Source of the DNA: Drosophila miranda
Taxonomy: Eukaryota; Arthropoda; Insecta; Diptera; Drosophilidae
Reading direction: 5' to 3'
DNA length: 64,000 nucleotides
NCBI RefSeq assembly: GCF_003369915.1
Contig: NC_046675.1
Location: forward strand, 11,222,001-11,286,000
Shown here: positions 14,401-25,600 of the stretch, one piece after another
Layout of the letters: every line of letters begins with the position of its first letter
Position numbering within the stretch: the first letter of the stretch is position 1
Notes under the pieces: generated by a model
Told to the model about the DNA's origin: nothing
The model's database searches: none
The model's input: the letters and a program-made list of their open reading frames with translations, nothing else
Position numbers and translations under genes: made by a program

Positions 14401-16250
14401 TTTTCGTGTCTGACACAGAAACATAGTCGGTTAAGTGCAAAAATTAATATTTGCAGCCGTTAGGCAGAGGATCCGACCGGGTTAAAGTGGTTCCAATACT
14501 CGAATGTACACCAAAGTATTTGAGATGAAAATTTGAGTCTTAGCCTAGAAGATTAAGTGGCATCCGAAGACGGATTTTAATGCATAAAACTCTATTAAAC
14601 TTTTATTATTTTAAGAGCAGGTTAAACACTCAATGCTTAGAGTTTTCTGTGGTTATAATAAACCTACAAGAAATTGTTCGGTATTCTAAGCTGTTATTTG
14701 AATATACTAATATCTATTAAACGCCAAAACAAGATCACAACTTATTTTCTTTTCACTTAAAAGGTTTTGTTCTAAAGGTTTTTTGATATTTTGTTTATCT
14801 GAAGACCCAATCCTAGATGAGTAGTCCACAATCCCATACACTGCTGAAACAAAGATATCATTTTGCTTTCTTCCTAGTGAAGAATTCTTGCAGTGTACAA
14901 CGACCATATTGCCACACATATGCTGACTTAACACAAGTAATCTACCAGTAAAGAGTTTCCAACTAGTTGGTCCCACTCTCCAGCTCAAGCTTTAGCTCTC
15001 TAGCCGCAGAATTTTCGTTCTTTGGTGTGGAAATCTGCTTTGGAAAGTGTGGAAGGGGCCTCCTATTCCACTTGCAACTAATGAAGAAAGACTTCTTTGG
15101 CGCATCCCCTGGCCACAGGCACATTCCAGGGCTTCTTGGACAACACCTGACTCCTGATTTCGATGGCTCGTGCCCGAATCGCCAATGAAAACTGTCAATT
15201 AACCCACAAGGTTAACTTGGGAAACCAGAAGAAGACGCTGCCACAAGCCAATTTCCATTTGCATGGCTGCTGGCAAATGGATTGGATTCGTGTGGTTTGT
15301 GATCGGACTTGGGGTGAGGCTCTCTTATCGCAATCACCGCCTGCCAAATTCCAGGCGATAGCTGCGACTAGCAGGAACACTTTGCGCTAATAAAGATCTC
15401 AAAGCAGACATTAGACCAGGCCGCTAAGGAAGTCGAGTAGAGGCTTGGCATCCCCTGCCCCCTCTGGCCTTCGAGAACCCGCTGCTTTGTGAACTCAAGC
15501 TGACAGAACGCTATTTCCAATTGTGCTATTAATCTGCCACATTTGCGCTTCTCCAGCCAGATCCAGATCCAGAGCCAGGCCAGGGAGCCAGAGCCAGAGC
15601 CAGCCAGCCAGCCGGCTCCCTCGCTCTCGAAAGCGAGCGCCGTGCCGCGGAAACGAGACGACAGCCAAGTTGTGAGCGGGAAAGAGAGACAGATGGAGGT
15701 GGAGGCGGGCGAGTGGGGAGGGGAGGGCCTGGAAACGCTTGGCTAACCCGAAAATAGAAACAATCAAAATAAAAATACATTCTCTTCATGCTCTCGTCTA
15801 ATAAAAAACCCCAAAAGCAAAACGTTTTCCATTTAAAATGTCGTCGCAAACGCCAAGCGGCGAGCTCCGCAGCTCCCCACACTGTTGGGGCAGCAGCCAA
15901 TGGCGGCTGGGCAGCACCACGCCCCCAGACAAAGCCATCGGAGCAAAACCTGTTCCGATGGAGCGAGCCAGCGAGGCGCATGCGCGAGACAGAAGATGGG
16001 CGGAGCGGACCAACCACAGCAACCACCGACCGGCGCAGAGTGGCACAAGTGCGGGCAGCGGGGGTTGCTGCTGGTGGCAGGGTATTATGGTAGGTTAGGT
16101 TCAAACAAGGTGGCAAACAGGCTCGTTAACCGAAAGAGGAAGGAAGTCGACCGACGCCGCCGTCGACGTAAACGTATACGTCGCTGCCCTCACAGCAGGG
16201 AACTGGTTTGACTTGTTCCGGGCGGGGTGGCTCCTGCCGCTGGCCAACAA

Positions 16251-16318
16251 GCAGCAGCAGAAGCAGCAGCAGCAGCAGCGGAACAGCAGAACAGCAGAAC
16301 AACAGCAGCAGCAGCAGA
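16251..16318. repeat. CAG/CAA-rich trinucleotide tract upstream of C15
   Basis: Runs of CAG interrupted by AAG, GAA and CAA. They lie about 380-445 bp before the C15 start codon. Read as protein the tract gives poly-Q in one frame, but no ATG-initiated, splice-supported frame includes it, so I treat it as non-coding promoter or leader DNA. Confidence 0.8.
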
Positions 16319-16419
16319 GGCCGCACCGCGCAGAGGCAATCCTCGTCCGTCGGCACATTTTGATTGCATTTATGAAAAGCGTTTTCGCCCGCCAGCACGC
16401 GCCCGCTCCCAGCAGTCCG

Positions 16420-16695
16420 CAGTTCGAGGTTCACAGTTCGCAGTCCACGGCAGCGCTTCAATTTGTCGAGTCGAGTCGAGTCGCGATCGAATGCGAAATA
16501 CGCCGTAAACTCAATCAATCCGAAATTAATTAAACAATTTCCGTGTATCGTGATATACTGTGCATCTGTTCAATAACTAAAAGTGTGACAAACAAACAGA
16601 TTTGTTGACTGTTGTTGACTTTGAGGAGGTGGAAGTGAAAGCCCGTTGAGCACTCGTGGAATCACAGCAAATTGGCGCCACTTGTTGTCAGCAGC
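16420..16695 (+). promoter_or_regulatory. C15: Probable C15 5' leader / promoter-proximal region
   Basis: The block before the C15 ATG carries GAGTC tandem copies (about 16,465-16,482) and A-rich leader-like sequence. If transcribed, it holds a five-codon upstream ORF (ATG at 16,491, stop ending 16,508). The transcription start cannot be fixed from sequence alone: no TATA box is placed properly, and I did not find a convincing Inr/DPE pair. Confidence 0.35.
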
Positions 16696-19600
16696 ATGTC
16701 CAGCCACGAGGAGGATGACCATGAGCACGAGCACGAGCACGGCGACGATGTCGAGGAGCAGGAGATACATGTGGACGTTGACTCCGATTCGCGGATGTCA
16801 TGCGGCAGCGGCTCCGATGTGGATATGGATAATGGCAGCTGTTACGATGAGTCGGAGACGCCATTGAGGTAAGGATTGGATTGAGGATCGAAAAGGGGAA
16901 CCAATCACTAGAAATATCCATAGGTTAGGCCTTAAGTAGGAATATTTATCATGTTCCATTTATGGGCATAAATATAAATAATTGGGCCGTGGTCATGCGG
17001 CTCAAATCAACGGTCTGTCAGGTCGGTTGATGGGGCGGACTATGTTTATCTATTTATTTGGAAGATTCATTTTGATTAGAAATATAGAATAAACACCGGA
17101 TCCGGTAAATTAAACGACAATTGTCATAAATTCGTATATTTTGTTCCATGGGTATTCAAATATTTCAGCAATTAAAAATATCAAAATGGAATATTTTTAC
17201 AATTTTGAAAGTACCAAAATTATTTAAATATTACTAGTACTTGATTCATTCAGTCTTGGGTATTTATTTCCATCACAAAACTTCTATTACAAAATGCATA
17301 ACGCACTAAAAATGTAAATAATTTTCTTCCCGATACAGTTTCATTGGATTATTTCCGTAAACAAGGTCATAGTCATTTCAAGTCAGTGAAAAATCATTTG
17401 TGCACATATTTCCATAGCTCCCCTCCCACTGTTTTATAGTCCACTGACATTTATAGTCATACATAATGTCCGAAAAGCCGATTTTCGATTCAAATTCTCC
17501 GGCTTAGCGCAATTAAAATTGTTGGATAGACATTGTCCAGCCCCAGCTGTAGAGAAAGACCAACAAAAGAGCCTAACAAGCTGCCAGAATATCGAACCGG
17601 CGATGATAACTGCTCTCATTCATATTGTTAGAGGCTGGGACCTCGGCATGAAGAACGGCGTGAACAAACCTCTTAAACGCTAATGAATTGACCATACAAT
17701 GCCATCAGAAGAATGGAACCCGAAATTTCCCATAAAGCCACAGTAAAAACCAAAGAAACTCCCTGAATTTACATAGCGCCCGGGTAGACAAACCTTCGCT
17801 GGTCTGGCAGCAGGTAATGGGTATTGGGCCATTGAATATGGGGGATTGGGGATCGCCGAAGACGATAAAACGCACATTAGTAAGGCGCCAAAAACGCGCT
17901 CTGATAAGAGCCTCCAAATGGACCTAAACGGGTTCGGATACGAGTTCGATCTTGGGCTCGGTGGCTGGACAAAAACTCTGTCGTTTGTCCGATTAACATT
18001 TTAATAGAGCGTGCCATAGAAATGCCATAAAACCCGCGTTCCAGGGAATCTAGAGCACCGGAGGGAAGACAACAAGTTTTGGCCAAACCAAAAAGTGTAT
18101 CCATAACTTGGAAAATGTTTTTGTATTTTTCTGGCGATTCCAGATCATTGTTCCGATCCCAGACGAGGCGGTCGGAGACCGCGCGGAGTCAACAAATGGG
18201 TTTTATTTTTTGATTTATAAATTAAATGCTGTGCGTGACTTGTTTTTAGTGCGTCAGTCGATGGCATCCGATGATTTATAGAATCGTATTAAAGGCCTCT
18301 AACGGCCGTCAGCATTTGCATAATTACTTAATTTTGTACAACATTGCGTATACGCAGTGTGTCCGTCCGGCTTGGCAACATGGTTTCATGATTTCTGCAT
18401 CTGTCTCAGGGGACGCCGTGTCTTATCCGCTCGCGTGGGCAATGGAACTGGGAACTGGTATTAATGTTGTGTCTGTTGGGTCTGTGTCTGGGTTGCAGCA
18501 TTAATTATTACCAATGTTCTCATGCTTTTCCCCTATCAGGCGACACTTTTTAATGAGCCCGCACCTCTCTGCCTTTCTCTATCCCTCTCTGCAGTGAGTC
18601 GTTGCAGTCGGAACAGACGCGATCTTCGTCCAGCGAGAACCTTCCCTTCAGCATATCACGCCTGCTCTCCAAGCCCTTCGAGACGAACAACAACCACAGT
18701 CTCAGCCTCAGCCTCAGTCACAGCCACCAGCACAGCAGCAGCCCCGGCTCCAGCAGCAACAATAACAACAACAACAACAATCACGGGGAAAAGGGCGAGG
18801 AGAAGGAGCTACTCCATGTGGAGGACCACGAACTGGCGGCCTACAAGCTAGCCACCAGCATCGCCAACTCCACGTACGGAAGTGCCGCGGCCCTCTACTC
18901 GTATCCACATCTGTATCCATCGGCAGCGGCAGCCGCCGCCGGCCATGTGCTACGTGTGCCGCCCCAGAGGACGCCCCTTACGTGGGCCCTGCCACCGCTG
19001 CACCATGCGGCGTTGGCCCATCAGGCGGTCAAGGATCGACTGGCAGGTGAGGAGTTGCCCCCATGCGGTGCTGGGTCATGTTTTGATTTCCCTCTAATGA
19101 TGGCAGTGTCCAACCGGTAGCAATCGCTACTGTTCCCCGCATACACATGCACAGATACACATGTACATATGCATGTACTTGCAGACTCACACACAGATAC
19201 TCGTCCATACACGTGGACAGTAATAAGCGCGATCAGAGAAGTCTTTTAAGCCAACATGCCTATCGGCATGTCATTGCAGACCCAGGGCAACACGATCACC
19301 ATCCCAATCCCGATCCCAATACCTCATCCCAATGCCCCACACACACACACGCTCACAGATGGACCTACCTCTCCGGGATCCTAAAGTATAAAAACATGTT
19401 TGCCTTCAAATGTGCAATCGCAGCTTAAGTTAAAAACTTAACGCTGAGCCACCGCCCAGAAGCGACAGAGGAATGGGGCTCGTTCGCATTTGCATTTGCA
19501 TACGCATCTGGATCTGGAGCTGTAGCAGCAGATGTATCTGTATCTGTATCTGTAGCTGTAGCTGTATCTGTATCTGTGGGGCTTCCTTTTGCATCCCTTT

Positions 19601-22600
19601 TGTTAATTTGTTTACATTATGAGCTTCACTTGTAGCTACAAGCGGCCGGCACAGCGCGAGCCTTTTGAAATAATGAGACGGCGTTGATTTTATTACGCCT
19701 CAGTAGCTCCCTGATCCTACTGCCTTTTTCGGCAGAGTAGAGGGACTTGTTCTGGTCATGTGTGTGTGTGTTGTGTGTGCCCTGGCTATAACTCATAATA
19801 TTTTGGGCTGTTTTTGGCCATGTGGAAAAGCTACTTAGCTGGAATGCCGCGCCAATCTGATGGCCAGAACCTGAGCAGGGCTTTTATGGCCAACATCCGC
19901 CCAGTGTTCTGGTTTGTTCTTTTTTTATTTTTAGTTATTTTAATGAGCTGGTTTACATGACTTTTTAATTTCGCGCTGCGCCCGAAAAGGAGTTAATTAC
20001 GCATTGGGCGGTCGCAGGGCTCAGAGAGTGAGTTCTCCCTGTCCCCGGCTTATTTATCGCCGAATGCCGCACTTCACATTTGAGTCCAACTGACATGGTC
20101 AGCTTTTAATTAGCCAGAGAGCTCCGAATGCCAGAATGGCCAAAGGAATATACATATGCATATGCATATGGACCGAGGAGGCATGGATTGGGGAAGAGGT
20201 GGGGTGGGGTATCGGTCGGCTAGTCAACCTGAGGCACACTTATGAGGCAGCCGGGTGATCCAAGTCTCGTTTCAGTTCGTTTTGTCAACATCTTCGTTGT
20301 CTCCCGTCCGCATCTCGCGGGTCTCTTCGACGTCTGTGCCTTGTTGCGTTTATTGTGTCGCTGCCTGGTGGCCGATAAGCTGGCGCCTTGGCTTTTTTCA
20401 TTAACAAGACAAACGAGCGTTCGTCCAGTGGCTGGCCGACCCTTTGCCACTTTGCCACTTTGCCCCCCTCCTCGGCCAGCACTCTTAGCGCCATATGATT
20501 AATAACCATTGCATGTTAATTTCTGTTATTTTTTGTTTGTATTTTTGGAAATGACGTCGCAGCAGGCGCCAATTACTTTTCGGCTATGCTCGTACTCGTA
20601 CAGCCAGCCCTTAATGCAGTCTCACGACAAACCTAATGCGGATTGGGGCTGGGGCCCTCTGCGGGATATATTCTGGCACGATGTTTGGCGACACGAATGC
20701 CAACAAATACATGATTCAATTGGAGCTAAATTGGTAGATTTACATGGCAACAAGATTATGGTTTATCCGGTGAAGATATTACTAATTTCTAGATATTCAA
20801 TATCTAGGTTGTGTGGAAGTTTCCCTACACATCGAAAATAGGTCTGACTTTCTAAGAGAACGTTAAGGAATGTTAGCTAGTTAAATATTTATACAATTGT
20901 TCTGCAATTAGTCTATTTAAATTTGGTTCAAATTGAGCTATATTAGGAGTAACCCTTAAATAACTTTTAATTCTATTCAATCCTCCTTCAGAGTACCTAC
21001 TTTTTCCAGAGAATTTTCTTGTTTCTTGGCGAAGATGGTTGTGTCACAGCTTTTTATTGTTTTTGTTGTACTTTAAAAAGGTTTGTACCTTAAAATTTTA
21101 GCCCCAAAAAGCCTCTCTATTCAGAGCTCTGGCTCTCGATAGTTTCTCTAGTGTTTGTGCATTGCTCCTTACCGCATCAGGCATCCTTATCGTTCTCCTT
21201 AGAAGGATAGCCACTTCAGTCGTTATCCAAATCACTTGCTGGTAAAGGTTAAAGTGTAGCAGCTTCCAAAGAATGATCAAGGGGCGGAGTCGAGCTCGTT
21301 TTGCCACAGGCCGGCATCAATAATGCATGCTAAAAGCTTTTTGCATTATTTTACGTATTTCTGCCAAGGCGCCCCGTCCTGGCCCACACACACAGAACAC
21401 AGGATACGGGCACAGGATATGTGTATCTTTAAGATACGCGTATGGGCTTGAGCCAAACCATCATAAATAAACTGGGCGGAGCAGGAGGCTGCCGGTATAG
21501 CCATAAAATTATGCTTATGCGGCTTTTCCGCCTTATCCCAACAGCATGTTGGGGAAAATCATGGAGAAGCTGCTTATGTGGTGCGATAAATGGCTTTTTA
21601 TTGAAATTGATATTGCTTGAAATATTCAAATGATTGCCACCCCCAAAACCGACTGCTGCCCCCAAAATCCATGGGAAATTTATGCCCAAGATGCTCAGTG
21701 AAAAAAAGGGTTCCGTTACCGAGAAAAGTTGCAATAACAAACATGATTTGTCAGCTTAACACCCGCCATACATTCGCTGGCATTTGATGGCTTCTGACAG
21801 CCCCACCACCGCCATTTTCTTACACAACTTCGATGAGGGTTCGGCGGATTCGAGTTTCGGCTCCAAAAGGCGATACATATTTGAGAGGTTTTCATAATGT
21901 AAAAAGCCAGTCCCAAGCTGTAAATCATTGAACATTTACGCTCTGTTAAATTAGTTTCGGGTCCGTAGGCCTTTTTCTGGTTGTTTAGGGTGTGTGTTCT
22001 CAGATATATTGGAATTGCATCTGAAGAATCATTCAAATGGAAAACTTATCTTATCTGCGATTTTTAATATGACTCTTAAATAAAGTTTTCATAGTCGAAA
22101 TCCAATTTATTGATTTACAGCAGACTCTAATTTTAGGAACCTCTCATATAACTGATGAATGAATATACATATTCATAAATTCACACAACTTTCTAAATCT
22201 TTTTGGATAATTTTATTTGATTGATTCATTAATTAATCACCAAAGTTATCATCTCCGATTGATTTGCTCAGTGGAAAGGAAATATTTCATTCCCGAATAC
22301 ATTTCATATTTTTTGCGCAAACTTTAAAGACGATTTCTAACATTTCAAATGGCTTCTGGCCAACGAATTTCGCCTGCCTGACTTCTCGCATGACCTCAGC
22401 AACGGCCAACAAGCCGGTTTCCAAATTGTCGTTGCTGCTGCTGCTGCTGCCGTTAGTGGCGACAACTTTGCCGGCCGACTGCGGGATCGTTTTAATATTT
22501 TGTTGAGCTCTGCGCCAGTCTTATCGCACCCAATAAACAACAAAACACACACACGCCAAGGCGACTGGCAGGAATTTTAAAAGGTTCAGCGCCAGTGCAT

Positions 22601-25600
22601 GCCTGGCCACCGTTTGAGGCCCAGACTCGTACTCGGATTGGGATTGGGACTCTGCTCCGATCCATACCATATCCAGACCCAGACCCAGACCCAGACAGTG
22701 GGTCACTTACGCATCCTACGAGAGACTACGCGACTTTATGACTAAGCGTCGGCTTTGAATGAAAATTGATGTCGCGTGCGTTGTCTACAAGACGCTTCGT
22801 CTGGCCCTATGATAAGGGTTCATCCTCTCCTACTCGTACATGTACATTGTATGTATCCTCCTGCCTCGGCTAGTGGCAATTAGCCGCTTAGTGGCCGAGT
22901 CAGTGACTCCTAGGGGCTGCGGCGTCTAAATTGATTTCACAGCAGGAAGGGCGGCAGGTAGAGGCAGCGCTAAGTACAGGTGCCGCCGCTTATTTCCGGA
23001 AGCAAATTTCGGAAACTGGCACTTATCTAGGAGGGAATTTATGGTTTGCTAATTGCGCGCCAGGACACACACCGCACAGAGGGAGATCTAGAGAGATACG
23101 GGGTACTCGCACAGAAAGTGAAACCGAACGACTATTAAGTGCTTATATTGTATCCCTTGCTTCCATTACAGCTGCCTTCCCCATTGCCCGACGGATTGGA
23201 CATCCCTACCAGAATCGCACGCCGCCAAAGCGGAAAAAGCCACGCACATCCTTCACGCGCATCCAGGTGGCCGAGCTGGAGAAGCGCTTCCACAAGCAAA
23301 AGTATCTGGCCTCCGCGGAGCGAGCCGCTCTGGCGCGCGGCCTCAAGATGACCGATGCCCAGGTGAAGACGTGGTTCCAGAATCGACGCACCAAATGGAG
23401 GTGAGTAACGTTCTACTCGGCTCTGTTCCTGCCAGCCCCCTGCTAGCGGAAAATCAATAGCCCTCCCCCCATTCCCATTTTCCCACTTTAGAAGTGCTGA
23501 CAGCTTGACACTTACCCTACCCTGAGTATTCTTCCCCTGTTTTGCTGTTTTTTACGGGCCTTTTTAAACTACAATATGCACAAAAGGCTTTTGTTTAAAA
23601 GGCATAATAGCAGGAACAGATCCGAGAGCATCGACTCAAGGATGCTCTAACAATAACCCAAAATTTGATTTTGTATGAAGAATCAAACGAAAGCTAACTG
23701 GTTTGAAATAATTCATTGAAGAAGATTAATCTTAGATTTCTGGAGTATTTCCAAAGCTCTCAAATGATTATTTATAGAAAGAAACATTATCTCAACTCGG
23801 TTTTAGGCAGTGCTTAAATTTTTTAGAACCAAATTAAGATGAGGTCTAACGAACACTGTTTTATTTTTGGGTATACCCCAACTAGAAAAGAGGAATACAA
23901 AGCGTGATGTACACGAACGGGGAGTAAATGGCTCATTCAATATGCATGAGCACATTAAATGAAAAACTCGCAGCTCCAATGATGGGGGCTTACGTGTACA
24001 TACTGAGGGGGGTTGCCTGTTGGGGGTTAGCTGCATTTTGTAGCCACAAAGAGGCACTCTTGTTGAACAAGCTAAATGGCACCTTTTGCCATTAACCGTT
24101 TCTAACTAACCAAGTGGATAAATACATGTTGTAGGCAGACAGTAGGGCTTGAAAGAGTAGAAGTCATATAAGAAGAAGGTTATTAGAGTCATGGAATTCA
24201 GGAAGTTATTCGACAGGTCAGAAAATATCTAAAAAACACTCTCACTTTTTATAGAATGCACTTTAAATTATTGAATTAATTTCAAGCTCTAACTTCCGCA
24301 TTCTGTTTTTGTCGCCTGAACATATGAAAAGCTTAATTATTTACGCTTTAATAAGAGCAAATCCTTCAAATTTAAATAGATTTGAAAGTGAAATCGATGC
24401 CAAGTAGAATGGTATCCAAGTATCTAAAAACAAAGCTTGCCAAAGCGATGGAAAGCAATTAGCATTTTGATTAATGTGGATCACAACTAAAACTTTGCGT
24501 ACAAACAAACAATACTCGTAAGCACATGTGGGGCCGGGAAATGATAATTTATTTGGAATAAATAGTTCCCCCCCCATCATCTGCCGTCCTAGGCAGGGCC
24601 CGCACATGACTCTAATTTAATGGGGCATTGATGCGTTGAGGGCGCTTGCGTGTCCCTAATTGTTTTCTATTTTATTACTGCCAACTATGTATTTAAATAT
24701 GAAATAATGTGAGCAGGGCGCGTCCATATTCATATGCAATTACCGACGATCATAAGGCTGATGGCAAATGGCGGCTAAATGGGCAAAGTTTCCAACTTTT
24801 CTCAGGCCGACAACGGGAACGGAACGGGGAGAATGGAGTCGCGCTTAAGACGCGTTAATTGCCGCTTAGCAGGCTCAGACTTCGACTCTCTCTCTCTCTC
24901 TCCCCCAGTGCCCGTCCTCTGTTGGCTTATCAGCCATTTTGGGCCTATTCCCGCTCGTAAAAATTAATGATGTAAAACGCAATTTTGTTAACGGCAACTG
25001 CCTCGGCCCGGCTCACCCAGGCCGCTCGCTGCCACGGCTCGTTTGTGGTTAAGTGAAATGGCAATGGCACATTATACAAGCGCCATGATTACGACTCAGC
25101 ATAACTCGTAAATATCAGGTATGTATATACGGATAATGTGCTCACATAATTGCCTTAATGCACACTGCGCTGCATTTGCAAGTAATTTGAATAATTAGCC
25201 CTGTCCCACATGGCGTATGGGCAATGCGCGTTAAGCAATATATAAAGATACCCCGGAGCTGTTTCTTTCTTAATAAATTGCAACTTGTTTCTGCCTCATT
25301 ACGGGCATTTTCCACCGCCATTCGAGTGTTATCGAATCTCCTTCGAATGACTCTATTGACAAGTAAGAATACGCATCGCAGCAACAACAAGAGTTCGGCA
25401 TAAATAATTAATAACAAATGGCGCGAGCAAATGAATGAATTCTTGTTGCCTGTCAGTGTCTGACAATGTGTTTAGCAAAAAACGAAAAGAAAAAAAGAAA
25501 CAATCAGTACAGACACAGAAACAGAAACAAAGCAGATGGAGAGAAGAAAAATTGTCTGTCATTTGCAGCATATTTCCTGGCCCTGGCGCTGCCGCTGGTA

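Larger units (their letters stand above)
4981..16420. other. Gene-free region between Fancm and C15
   Basis: About 11.4 kb with no protein gene that I can support. Short ORFs are scattered over both strands and none resembles a family or shows consistent splice sites. The sequence is rich in simple motifs: (CT)n at 5817-5831 and 9142-9157, GAGTCA repeats at 7574-7597, a 10 bp tandem at 8392-8420, CA runs near 12,985, 13,240 and 13,508, and GA-rich DNA at 13,125-13,147. PHO-like GCCATTTT sites occur at 8818 and about 12,779. Lying 5' of a homeobox gene, it is the natural place for C15 enhancers, which is inference. Confidence 0.5.
19047..23171 (+). other. C15: C15 intron 2
   Basis: Donor GTGAGG at 19,047, acceptor TTACAG ending at 23,171; 4.1 kb. 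It contains a TGTATC/TGTAGC hexamer array (19,533-19,577), an ATATGC palindromic run near 20,152, a CTG run (22,431-22,449) and CCAGAC repeats (22,673-22,696). No nested coding gene is supported. Confidence 0.8.

Noticed and set aside
15529..16116. 195-codon reverse ORF upstream of C15
   Set aside because: GC-rich low-complexity reading (Arg/Pro/Ala), no splice or start context, overlapped by other equally long frames.
16213..16533. Poly-Gln ORF over the CAG tract
   Set aside because: Begins at TTG and ends shortly before the C15 start; best explained as promoter or leader repeat DNA.
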